64,000 nucleotides of DNA from Pedobacter sp. MR2016-24 (GTDB lineage Bacteria > Bacteroidota > Bacteroidia > Sphingobacteriales > Sphingobacteriaceae): NCBI RefSeq assembly GCF_026239655.1, contig NZ_JAPIVO010000001.1, forward strand, positions 248,001 through 312,000, given 5' to 3'. Both the position numbers and the translations under genes were made by a program. Below, in pieces: positions 8,491-16,596 of the stretch. Numbering within the stretch: the first letter of the stretch is position 1; every line of letters begins with the position of its first letter. Under the pieces are notes generated by a model. It was not told the origin of the DNA. It searched no databases and saw only the letters and a program-made list of their open reading frames with translations.

Positions 8491-9015
8491 CTATTTCCCT
8501 GCAGCCAGAAAGGTGTCTATTGCTGTAATGGCATTACTTAAACGGTTTTCAATTCCATTGATCAGCACATAGTTTGCATTCAGCTCAGCCAGTTCTTTTA
8601 ACCAGATATTCATGAAATGTTCCCGCATATGGGGAAAGTCGCGCAAAGGATCTTCCTGCCATGGCAGGTCTATATCAAGCAGCAGATACAGGTCATAAGT
8701 TCTTTCCTGCAAAGCATCTAAGACCAATTGTGGTGTTTCGCCAAGCATTTCATCACTCCAGATCTTTACCGTTAAAAAAGTAGTATCGCATAAAATGAAA
8801 TCCTTATCGGCCATGGCCAGCACAGATTCTTCTAAGGCCACCTGACCATGGAACATATTTATTTCATCCTGCATCGTACAGGGGGCAGTGAGGGCCGCGC
8901 AATAATACCGCGCAAATTCAGCAACCCAAAGTGTATGATAATGTTTAGCGAGAAGTTTTGTAAGGGTAGATTTTCCTGTGCTCTCTGGTCCCACGATTGC
9001 TATCTTTTTAATCAT
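8491..9015 (-). CDS. P-loop nucleoside kinase related to the NadR kinase domain
   Basis: A 174-residue ATPase/kinase with Walker A GPESTGKSTLTKLL near the N-terminus, the form typical of the ribosylnicotinamide-kinase domain of NadR, plus AEFARYY and LLLDIDLPWQEDPLRDFP. There is no adenylyltransferase domain. The ATG at 9015 overlaps the end of the PnuC-type gene by 8 bp, so the two are translationally coupled. Such kinases trap a vitamin brought in by a Pnu transporter through phosphorylation: nicotinamide riboside in NadR systems, possibly thiamine here. The longer ORF from 9063 is less likely. Confidence 0.78.
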   Translation of the reverse strand: MIKKIAIVGPESTGKSTLTKLLAKHYHTLWVAEFARYYCAALTAPCTMQDEINMFHGQVALEESVLAMADKDFILCDTTFLTVKIWSDEMLGETPQLVLDALQERTYDLYLLLDIDLPWQEDPLRDFPHMREHFMNIWLKELAELNANYVLINGIENRLSNAITAIDTFLAAGK

Positions 9016-9631
9016 GTGCTGCTGTAAGTGTTTTTTTCCATTCCTGATAACCCATCCATGCAATATAAATATAAAGTGTATACATCATTGCCGTAGGATA
9101 AAGACCTTTTGATAAATAAACGGCTACATAAATGATATCGACAAAGATCCAGATCAGCCAGTTCTGCAATACTTTTCTGGCCAGAAAAACCTGTGCAACC
9201 AGGCTGCAGGCAGTACAGAAGCTATCAATATAAGGATAAGCCGCTTTTGTGTTCTGATGAAGCAGAAATCCCGGAATCAGGGTTAAAAGGATAACCGCAA
9301 TAACAGAAAGAATAATTTCCGGTTTTGTAATTGATATCACAGGTGTGGGCTTCTCTCCGGCATTTTTCTTTTTGCTCCAGAAATACCAGCCATATATATT
9401 CATCAGCAGGAAATAAACCTGAAGTCCCATATCAGAGTATAACCTGGTTTCAAAGAAAATCAGTGTATAGATAAGTACGCTTACAATTGCAATAGGCCAG
9501 TTAAGGATGTTATTTTTAGCCGCAAGCCACACACATAAAATGCCTGTAAATACACCGGCCCATTCCAGCCATCCGGATTGAATTAAATAATCTACTGCCT
9601 GAAGTATAGCTGTACCCACCGTTAATGTCAT
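9008..9631 (-). CDS. PnuC/PnuT-family vitamin transporter
   Basis: Integral membrane protein of 207 residues with about seven hydrophobic segments. The family motif NIYGWYFW (about residues 79-86) matches the NxxGWxxW signature of Pnu transporters, which carry nicotinamide riboside (PnuC), thiamine (PnuT) or riboflavin (PnuX) by facilitated diffusion. It overlaps a P-loop kinase gene and sits beside a TPP-riboswitch receptor, an arrangement known from Bacteroidota thiamine salvage, so PnuT is the better guess. The pair itself has no TPP riboswitch, which leaves nicotinamide riboside possible. Confidence 0.85.
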   Translation of the reverse strand: MTLTVGTAILQAVDYLIQSGWLEWAGVFTGILCVWLAAKNNILNWPIAIVSVLIYTLIFFETRLYSDMGLQVYFLLMNIYGWYFWSKKKNAGEKPTPVISITKPEIILSVIAVILLTLIPGFLLHQNTKAAYPYIDSFCTACSLVAQVFLARKVLQNWLIWIFVDIIYVAVYLSKGLYPTAMMYTLYIYIAWMGYQEWKKTLTAAHD

Positions 9632-9635
9632 AGGG

Positions 9636-9643
9636 CAAATGTA
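9636..9643 (-). promoter_or_regulatory. -7 box immediately before the PnuC-type gene
   Basis: Minus-strand TACATTTG (9643-9636) ends 4 bp before the ATG at 9631. Transcription from it would give a leaderless or nearly leaderless mRNA. The box directly follows the T-tract of the upstream terminator. No good -33 TTG is seen. Confidence 0.4.
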
Positions 9644-9648
9644 AAAAA

Positions 9649-9679
9649 ATCCGGCAGGGATGAACGTCCCGTACCGGAT
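9649..9679 (-). terminator. terminator of the upstream lipoprotein gene
   Basis: Two-part stem ATCCGG (9649-9654)/CCGGAT (9674-9679) with inner GGGA/TCCC, followed on the minus strand by a run of seven T. A second, bulged hairpin at 9708-9735 lies just after the lipoprotein stop codon. Confidence 0.75.
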
Positions 9680-9739
9680 AATAAACCAAACAAAAATTTA
9701 TGAAGATTATCCCGCTCCAATGAATTGCGGGGATACTTT

Positions 9740-10264
9740 TTATTTTTGATTATTAGGCGAAGAGCTGAAGCTGAGTGAAGTTCTGACACTTACGTCTGTT
9801 GTCAGGTCATTCCTCAACACATATTCCATTCGTATCCGCAGGCTGTTGCCTTTGATATACTTATCTACAAAACGGGAATTGTCAATATCTAGTACGAGTG
9901 AAGATCCTATGTTTTCTGCCACATCACTTCTTGACGCTACCATGACTTCCCCTGTTCCGCTATTGGAGATGAACATTTTTACAGATTTAAAGATTCCCAT
10001 ACTTTTATCATTAGGACTGGATGCAATCAATCTGGCAGAAGCAATCCTTACGTCGCGGATATAATCATTTCCACTCTGATTACCGAAGATTTCATCGAAG
10101 CTGCTTGCCGCACTGGTAGATGATACCGTTGTGTTCGCTTTTGATGATGCAGGAATAACCAGCGTTGCTGTATACGGGAAGCTTGACTTGATAATCGACT
10201 GCACTGTTCCGCATCCGGTAAATAAAATGACAGCTGCAAAAGCTGTTAATACTAGTGTTTTCAT
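9740..10264 (-). CDS. lipoprotein of unknown function
   Basis: A 174-residue protein with an N-terminal lipoprotein signal, LFTGC with lipidated Cys at about 18, so probably membrane-anchored on the periplasmic or outer face. The rest is Ser/Thr-rich (residues 35-60) followed by beta-rich sequence without a motif I recognise; the pattern MFISNSGTGEVMVASRSDV suggests a beta-sandwich. It is a monocistronic unit between carB (divergent) and the PnuC-type gene, with its own terminator. No function is assigned. Confidence 0.75.
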   Translation of the reverse strand: MKTLVLTAFAAVILFTGCGTVQSIIKSSFPYTATLVIPASSKANTTVSSTSAASSFDEIFGNQSGNDYIRDVRIASARLIASSPNDKSMGIFKSVKMFISNSGTGEVMVASRSDVAENIGSSLVLDIDNSRFVDKYIKGNSLRIRMEYVLRNDLTTDVSVRTSLSFSSSPNNQK

Positions 10265-10434
10265 TTTGTGTGCTATTTTTAAATGTACCTTGATAAGGTA
10301 TTAAACGTACAAAATCTATTCCATGTACATGCCTGAAATTTAATCCAGAGGGATAAGAAAAGTATGTTGTAACAGGTTCAATTCCTTTCCTGACATCCTT
10401 TTAAAAAAAATCTGATTTGTATTGGCTAAAAATG

Positions 10435-10442
10435 TAACTTTG
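10435..10442 (+). promoter_or_regulatory. -7 box of carB
   Basis: TAACTTTG matches TAnnTTTG. TTTG at 10416-10419 is the nearest -33 candidate but the spacing (15 bp) is short. The leader that follows is about 110 nt long and begins with a hairpin at 10446-10463. Confidence 0.55.
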
Positions 10443-10445
10443 CAT

Positions 10446-10463
10446 CCCGACAGAACAGTCGGG
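10446..10463 (+). promoter_or_regulatory. hairpin at the 5' end of the carB leader
   Basis: CCCGAC (10446-10451) and GTCGGG (10458-10463) form a perfect 6-bp stem with a 6-nt loop. It starts a few bases after the -7 box, so it lies at the very 5' end of the transcript or in the initial transcribed region. Only a short T-containing stretch follows, so it is not a convincing terminator. It may stabilise the mRNA or bind a regulator. Confidence 0.4.
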
Positions 10464-10560
10464 ATTCTTCAACATAGCACAGAAAATCTCGCCCAGCTAT
10501 CAGGTTTGAAAAGACCACATTTTTTTACTTAACAATACTTTAGACTTTTTTAAAAGCCTT

Positions 10561-13377
10561 ATGCCTAAAGACACCTCCATACGTTCAGTATTGATTATTG
10601 GATCCGGACCTATTATCATTGGCCAAGCCTGTGAGTTTGATTACTCAGGATCCCAAGCTGCATTATCCTTAAAAGAAGAAGGAATTGAAGTTTCTATTAT
10701 TAACTCCAATCCTGCAACAATTATGACTGATAAGGTAATTGCAGATCATGTTTATCTCAGACCGCTTACTATCGCGTCTATTGAAGAAATTCTGATAGAG
10801 CGAAAAATTGATGCGGTATTACCTACCATGGGTGGACAAACTGCCTTAAATCTTTGTGTTGAAGCTGAAGAACGCGGTATCTGGGAAAAACATGGCGTCA
10901 GAATTATCGGCGTTGATGTTGCTGCAATTGAAAAAACAGAAAACAGAGAATCTTTCCGCCAGTTAATGGTGGATATAGGTGTTGGTGTTGCGCCTTCAAA
11001 AATCGCTAATTCCTTTTTAGAAGGTAAAGAAGCGGCACAGCAAATCGGCTATCCGCTGGTTATTCGTCCTTCTTATACATTAGGTGGTTCTGGTGGTGGC
11101 TTCGTCCATAAAAAAGAAGAGTTTGATGCCGCGCTGAAACGTGGTCTCGAAGCTTCTCCAACACATGAAGTACTGGTAGAAAAAGCAGTTTTAGGTTGGA
11201 AAGAATACGAGCTGGAGTTATTAAGGGATAGTAACGATAATGTGATTATTATCTGCTCTATTGAAAACTTTGATCCGATGGGAATCCATACCGGAGACTC
11301 AATCACTGTAGCTCCGGCTATGACCTTATCTGATCGTTGTTACCAGGATATGCGTAACCAGGCAATCAAAATGATGCGTGCGATAGGTAACTTCGCTGGC
11401 GGCTGTAATGTACAGTTCTCAGTTAATCCTGATAATGATGACATTATTGCAATCGAAATTAACCCAAGGGTATCACGCTCATCAGCACTGGCCAGTAAAG
11501 CAACAGGTTATCCTATTGCCAAGATAGCTTCCAAGCTGGCTATCGGATACAACCTTGATGAATTGGAGAATCAGATTACAAAAACGACTTCTGCTTACTT
11601 TGAGCCTACTTTAGACTATGTAATTGTCAAAATACCAAGATGGAACTTTGACAAGTTTAAAGGCGCCAATATGGAGCTTGGTCTGCAAATGAAATCTGTA
11701 GGTGAAGTAATGGCGATTGGTCGTACGTTTATCGAAGCACTTCAAAAAGCTTGTCAGAGTCTTGAAATCGGTCGCGCGGGATTAGGTGCAGATGGTAAAC
11801 ATAACCGTAGTATCGAAGATATCATGTACGGCTTAGAGCATGCCAGCTGGAATCGTTTATTCCTGATTAAGGATGCAATGAGCATGGGCGTTCCTTTAGA
11901 ATCAATCCGTAAAGTTACCAAAATTGATAAATGGTTCCTGTCACAGATTCAGGAACTGGTACATCTGGAAACAGAATTAAAACGTTATTCATTAAATAAT
12001 ATACCAAAGGACTTCTTCTTTACACTGAAACAAAAAGGTTTCTCTGATATTCAGATTGCCTATTTATTGGGTAATGTAACAGAGGATGAAGTTTACGACC
12101 GCAGAAAATCTTTAGGGATCAAGCGTGTATATAAAATGGTAGATACCTGTGCGGCTGAGTTTTCTGCGAAAACACCGTACTACTATTCTACTTTTGAAGA
12201 AGAGAATGAATCACTGCCAACCGATAAAAAGAAAATTATAGTACTGGGATCAGGTCCTAACCGTATTGGTCAGGGTATTGAGTTTGATTACTCTTGTGTA
12301 CATGGTTTACTGGCGGCAAAGGAAACCGGTTTTGAGGCCATTATGATCAACTGTAATCCGGAGACTGTTTCAACGGATTTCAACATGGCTGACAAGCTCT
12401 ACTTTGAGCCTGTGTTCTGGGAGCATGTGCGTGAAATTATTGAGCTTGAAAATCCGGTAGGTGTGATTGTACAACTTGGTGGTCAGACTGCGCTAAAAAT
12501 GGCAGAAAAGCTGCATGAGAACGGAATTAAAATCATAGGAACTTCTTTTGATAATATGGATATCGCAGAAGACCGCGGTCGTTTCTCAGATTTATTAAAA
12601 GAATTAGAAATTCCTTATCCCCGATATGGTGTTGCAGAAAATGCTGAAGAAGCAATTGTTGTAGCTAATGAGGTAGGATATCCTGTGTTAGTACGTCCTA
12701 GTTATGTATTGGGCGGACAGGGAATGAGTATCGTTATCAACGATGAAGATCTGGAAAAAGCAGTAGTGAAATTACTTGGTGATTTGCCGGGTAACAGGGT
12801 GCTGATTGACCATTTCCTTGACAGGGCAGAAGAAACTGAATCAGATTCTATCTCTGACGGTGACGATGTACATATTGTAGGTTTAATGGAACATATTGAG
12901 CCTGCCGGTATCCACTCCGGAGATTCATTCGCGGTATTACCTCCTTTCAGTCTTTCTGAAAAAGTAATGAACGATATGGAGACTTACTCTAAGAAAATTG
13001 CCAGGGCACTTAATGTGATTGGTCTTTTAAACATTCAGTTTGCGGTGAAAGATGAAAAGGTATATGTAATTGAAGCAAATCCAAGAGCTTCCAGAACAGT
13101 TCCTTTCATTGCGAAAGCATATGATGTTCCTTATATCAATATTGCAGCAAAAGTGATGCTGGGAGTAAATAAGCTGAAAGATTTCAATATCGAACGTAAA
13201 TTAGTTGGGTATGCAATTAAAGAGCCTGTTTTCTCTTATGACAAATTCCCTGAAGTGACGAAAGAGCTGGGGCCGGAAATGAAATCTACAGGAGAATCTA
13301 TCCGGTTCATTAAAGACCTTGAAGATCCTTATTTCCTGAAATTGTATAAAGACAAGTCAATGTACTTATCAAAATAG
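10561..13377 (+). CDS. carB: carbamoyl-phosphate synthase large subunit lacking the allosteric domain
   Basis: Makes carbamoyl phosphate from glutamine-derived ammonia, bicarbonate and two ATP, for arginine and pyrimidine synthesis. Two homologous halves are visible. The first has SGPIIIGQACEFDYSG near residue 15, an ATP-grasp with RPSYTLGGSGGG and EINPRVSRSSALASKATG. The second has GSGPNRIGQGIEFDYSCVH, RPSYVLGGQGMS and EANPRASRTVPFIAKA. The 938-residue protein stops right after the second synthase unit (YKDKSMYLSK). The E. coli enzyme has 1073 residues, the last about 137 being the MGS-like domain that binds UMP, IMP and ornithine. That domain is absent. carA is not in the window. Confidence 0.96.
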   Translation: MPKDTSIRSVLIIGSGPIIIGQACEFDYSGSQAALSLKEEGIEVSIINSNPATIMTDKVIADHVYLRPLTIASIEEILIERKIDAVLPTMGGQTALNLCVEAEERGIWEKHGVRIIGVDVAAIEKTENRESFRQLMVDIGVGVAPSKIANSFLEGKEAAQQIGYPLVIRPSYTLGGSGGGFVHKKEEFDAALKRGLEASPTHEVLVEKAVLGWKEYELELLRDSNDNVIIICSIENFDPMGIHTGDSITVAPAMTLSDRCYQDMRNQAIKMMRAIGNFAGGCNVQFSVNPDNDDIIAIEINPRVSRSSALASKATGYPIAKIASKLAIGYNLDELENQITKTTSAYFEPTLDYVIVKIPRWNFDKFKGANMELGLQMKSVGEVMAIGRTFIEALQKACQSLEIGRAGLGADGKHNRSIEDIMYGLEHASWNRLFLIKDAMSMGVPLESIRKVTKIDKWFLSQIQELVHLETELKRYSLNNIPKDFFFTLKQKGFSDIQIAYLLGNVTEDEVYDRRKSLGIKRVYKMVDTCAAEFSAKTPYYYSTFEEENESLPTDKKKIIVLGSGPNRIGQGIEFDYSCVHGLLAAKETGFEAIMINCNPETVSTDFNMADKLYFEPVFWEHVREIIELENPVGVIVQLGGQTALKMAEKLHENGIKIIGTSFDNMDIAEDRGRFSDLLKELEIPYPRYGVAENAEEAIVVANEVGYPVLVRPSYVLGGQGMSIVINDEDLEKAVVKLLGDLPGNRVLIDHFLDRAEETESDSISDGDDVHIVGLMEHIEPAGIHSGDSFAVLPPFSLSEKVMNDMETYSKKIARALNVIGLLNIQFAVKDEKVYVIEANPRASRTVPFIAKAYDVPYINIAAKVMLGVNKLKDFNIERKLVGYAIKEPVFSYDKFPEVTKELGPEMKSTGESIRFIKDLEDPYFLKLYKDKSMYLSK

Positions 13378-13390
13378 TACATTATTATAA

Positions 13391-13429
13391 TAAAGAATCC
13401 CGTAAGCTTCAGCGCTGCGGGATTCTTTA
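13391..13429. terminator. bidirectional terminator between carB and the DUF3137 gene
   Basis: Twelve-bp stem TAAAGAATCCCG (13391-13402)/CGGGATTCTTTA (13418-13429) with a 15-nt loop. A- and T-rich flanks on both sides would serve both convergent units. Confidence 0.85.
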
Positions 13430-13502
13430 TTTATAAACAGGTTTACCTTAAAATATTAGAATTTTAAGGTGTGCAACCACTTATGCTGAATGTCAACAGC
13501 TA

Positions 13503-14468
13503 TTACGCTTTCCCCCAGATCCTGGTGTTCAGATCCAGCTCTTTCACAATGTCATACATAAAACGGATAATGTAAATATCTCTTTCCAAACAGGATGGAT
13601 CCAGCAGGCTTTTATATAAAGGCGGCTCAAAGTAATTCTCATCCAGCGGAAAAGCGATGTATAAGTGTGAATCAATAAAGGATAGGGAAACCGTATAACT
13701 GCATCTATTATTCAGCTCGCAAAGTTTATCCATCATTGCTGGTGTTAAGATATAGCGGGCTTCAATCTGATCTGTTGAATTAGTGATAAATGTTTTGCTG
13801 AACTCTATGTTTTCCAGTTCAACTACCTGACTATCGCCTCCGAATAATCCGGGGACTGCTTTGGCAAACCAGGAGCCTATCGTGCTCCCTATATCCTTTG
13901 GCCGCACGATAGTGACACCATGAAAGTTTTTATTGAAATCAGCAGCAAAGATAATTCCCTTAAAGATATCATGCCATGTAGTTGTTTTGCGGCCTTTGCT
14001 GTCAGTAGATTCACTTTTATATTCGGCATGTACTTCTGAAAAATAAAAACGGGTTTTATCTGCTTTACCACTAACCTGATCTTCGCTATGGTACCTGTCC
14101 GGACTGGTAGAAAAGAGCCGTGTATCATCAAACTCCGATTCGGTCATGCCCTGTAGTGGTTCAATAATTAAACTCTGGTCTATGTCCCGCAATGCAGCAC
14201 CCACAACTTTCTTTTTAAAGGCATCCTTATAAATGCTGAAAGCAGTAGTGGTTTTTGAATATCGAACCAAACCATATATAATAATTGCTGCACCAGGCAC
14301 GGCAGCGAAATAACTCAGCCCTAAACTCACACCAGCAATTAGCACAATTGCGCCGCCGCCCATGATAAAGAAGGATTTGCGTTTTGCTTCAGCAATTACC
14401 TTTCTGTCGGCCTCCAGTGTTTGTATGATCAGCTGTACCGCAGGATCATTTCTGAAATCGACCGGCAT
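13503..14468 (-). CDS. DUF3137 domain membrane protein
   Basis: A 321-residue protein with two hydrophobic segments near the N-terminus (about residues 29-70) and a long soluble remainder, matching the DUF3137 pattern. The ATG overlaps the lemA stop codon in a TAATG junction, so translation is coupled. LemA-DUF3137 pairs are common in bacteria; the biochemical role is not known. The substrate-free sequence shows no catalytic motif. Tail-side TWHDIFKGIIFAADFNKNF is typical of the family. Confidence 0.8.
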   Translation of the reverse strand: MPVDFRNDPAVQLIIQTLEADRKVIAEAKRKSFFIMGGGAIVLIAGVSLGLSYFAAVPGAAIIIYGLVRYSKTTTAFSIYKDAFKKKVVGAALRDIDQSLIIEPLQGMTESEFDDTRLFSTSPDRYHSEDQVSGKADKTRFYFSEVHAEYKSESTDSKGRKTTTWHDIFKGIIFAADFNKNFHGVTIVRPKDIGSTIGSWFAKAVPGLFGGDSQVVELENIEFSKTFITNSTDQIEARYILTPAMMDKLCELNNRCSYTVSLSFIDSHLYIAFPLDENYFEPPLYKSLLDPSCLERDIYIIRFMYDIVKELDLNTRIWGKA

Positions 14469-15025
14469 TAACTGTTAAATAGATCTTTTGCACTGATATT
14501 TTGTCTTTCTTCAACTGTATTTTCAATTACAGCAACAGGCTGATAACTTAACATTCCTGCAAAAATACTTCCCGGGAACATCATAATTGCGTTATTATAA
14601 TTCGTAACAGATGCGTTATAATTCCTTCTCGCTGCGGCGATCTGCTCTTCACTTTCTGTCCATGTGCTTTGCAGGTTAAGAAAGTTTTGGTTTGCTTTCA
14701 GGTCTGGGTAATTTTCTACAGAAATCATCATACCACTAACCGCCTTCCCAATCTGTTTGTCCAGGTCAAGTTTCTCCTGATTACTGAGCTGACCAGCAGC
14801 AGCCTGACTTCTCAGGTTGGTAATTTTAGTCAGCACCCCTTCTTCATAATTCGTATACTGCTTAACTGTTTCTACCAGATTGGGTAAGAGATCATAACGC
14901 TTTTTGAGCATTACATCAATAGCGGAGAAAGCATTGGTTACCTGATTTCTTTTTCTGATAAGTCCATTGTAGAAGCTGATGCCAAATACAAGGGCCAGGA
15001 TAATAATGATTGCAACAATAAGCAT
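14468..15025 (-). CDS. lemA: LemA family protein
   Basis: A 185-residue protein with one N-terminal transmembrane segment (about residues 2-18) followed by a long helical domain. The family hallmark IRKRNQVTNAFSAIDVMLKKRYDLLPNLVE region begins at about residue 23, and ARRNYNASVTNYNNAIMMFPGSIFA lies near 132. It would sit in the inner membrane with its helical bundle outside. It is first in a two-gene unit with the DUF3137 gene, with which it overlaps by 1 bp. The function of bacterial LemA is unclear. Confidence 0.93.
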   Translation of the reverse strand: MLIVAIIIILALVFGISFYNGLIRKRNQVTNAFSAIDVMLKKRYDLLPNLVETVKQYTNYEEGVLTKITNLRSQAAAGQLSNQEKLDLDKQIGKAVSGMMISVENYPDLKANQNFLNLQSTWTESEEQIAAARRNYNASVTNYNNAIMMFPGSIFAGMLSYQPVAVIENTVEERQNISAKDLFNS

Positions 15026-15120
15026 GGTGGTAGGTTTTAGGTTATTTATTCAGATTTTTTCAATCTGGTTATAAACATATTAAAATAATCTTGAACCACC
15101 TATATCATCTGAAACAATAT

Positions 15121-16497
15121 TTATCCAAACAATAAAGAGAATACATCTTCAATTTTGCTGACGCCAGTAATCTCAATGTTGAACTTTCCTGTATCGAGTC
15201 CCTTTAAATTATACTTTGATACAAAAATCCTCTCAAAGCCTAGTTTATCTGCCTCTGAAATGCGCTGCTCAATCCTGTTTACTGCCCTGATCTCGCCTGA
15301 TAATCCTACCTCTGCGGCAAAACATATTTTTGATGAGATCGAAATATCCTCATGAGAAGAGATGATTGCGGCCACTATCGCCAGATCAATTGCAGGATCT
15401 TCAACTCTTATTCCACCAGCGATATTTAAGAAAACATCCCTTGTCCCTAGTCTGAAACCGCATCTTTTCTCCAGCACGGCAAGCAGCATATTCATTCTTC
15501 TGGTATCAAAGCCCGTAGCAGACCGCTGGGGCGTCCCAAAAGCAGCAGTACTCACCAATGCCTGTGTTTCTATAAGCATTGGCCTGGCGCCCTCTAATGT
15601 TGCCGAAATTGCAATTCCACTCAATTCTTCGTCACGTTGAGACAAAAGTATCTCAGACGGATTGGAAACTTGTCTCAGTCCGGCGCCATGCATGGCATAG
15701 ATTCCCAGTTCTGCCGCTGCACCAAACCTGTTTTTTATGGAGCGGAGTATTCTGTAGATATGGTGCCTGTCGCCCTCAAATTGCAAAACCGTATCAACCA
15801 TATGTTCTAAAATCTTGGGTCCTGCAATAGCACCGTCTTTGGTAATATGACCGATTAGGAAAACCGGCGTACCCGTTTCTTTTGCAAAGCGAATCAGTTC
15901 TGCCGTGCATTCCCTCACCTGTGAAACACTGCCCGGCGTAGATTCAATATGCGAGGAATGTAAAGTCTGTATGGAGTCTATCACTAATATATCCGGTTCC
16001 AGGTCTTCTATCTGCTTAAAAATATGCTGAGTTGAAGTTTCTGTAAGGATGTAACAATCTGCCGCAGGATTCTCTGTAATCCGTTCTGCGCGCATCTTGA
16101 TCTGCTGCTCACTTTCCTCTCCGGAGATATACAATACTTTTTTGCCTGGGATGTTGAGCGCCAGTTGCAGCATCAGCGTAGATTTCCCTATCCCGGGCTC
16201 TCCGCCGATCAATATGACAGAACCGGCGACCAATCCGCCACCGAGTACACGATCAAGTTCCAGGTCACTGGTGGAAATTTTGTGTTCAGTAGAAGATGCT
16301 ATATTGGCAACTTTATTAGGCTTGTTTAATTTTTTAGATGATCCTGAAGGCTGCCATGCAGGAATATTTGATGCCGGTTTCTCTATGATCTCTTCTACAA
16401 AAGTATTCCATGAGTTGCAGGAAGGACACTTACCGAGCCATTTTGCGGTCTCGTATCCGCAACTCTGGCAGAAATATGCTGATTTAGTTTTAGCCAA
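15121..16497 (-). CDS. radA: DNA repair protein RadA
   Basis: RecA-like helicase of 458 residues that helps branch migration and processing of recombination intermediates. It carries an N-terminal C4 zinc finger (Cys10, 13, 24, 27) and Walker A GGEPGIGKSTLMLQ near 93. Walker B ILVIDSIQT, the RadA-specific KNRFG motif (KNRFGAAAELG) and a C-terminal Lon-protease-like domain (from about 300, with FLNIAGGIRVEDPAIDLA) follow. The length is normal. It lies downstream of rng on the same strand but is convergently protected by the rng terminator, so it has its own promoter, which I cannot pick out. Confidence 0.96.
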   Translation of the reverse strand: MAKTKSAYFCQSCGYETAKWLGKCPSCNSWNTFVEEIIEKPASNIPAWQPSGSSKKLNKPNKVANIASSTEHKISTSDLELDRVLGGGLVAGSVILIGGEPGIGKSTLMLQLALNIPGKKVLYISGEESEQQIKMRAERITENPAADCYILTETSTQHIFKQIEDLEPDILVIDSIQTLHSSHIESTPGSVSQVRECTAELIRFAKETGTPVFLIGHITKDGAIAGPKILEHMVDTVLQFEGDRHHIYRILRSIKNRFGAAAELGIYAMHGAGLRQVSNPSEILLSQRDEELSGIAISATLEGARPMLIETQALVSTAAFGTPQRSATGFDTRRMNMLLAVLEKRCGFRLGTRDVFLNIAGGIRVEDPAIDLAIVAAIISSHEDISISSKICFAAEVGLSGEIRAVNRIEQRISEADKLGFERIFVSKYNLKGLDTGKFNIEITGVSKIEDVFSLLFG

Positions 16498-16541
16498 TTT
16501 GATTGTATATTTAGATGTCGAATTTAATCATTTCTAAATAG

Positions 16542-16576
16542 AAAAGCCTGACTACTTTTTGAGCAGTCAGGCTTTT
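16542..16576 (-). terminator. terminator of rng
   Basis: Perfect 12-bp stem (16542-16553 with 16565-16576) ending in TTTT on the minus strand, 20 bp after the rng stop codon. Confidence 0.88.
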
Positions 16577-16596
16577 CCATGATGTTTTACCAGGTG

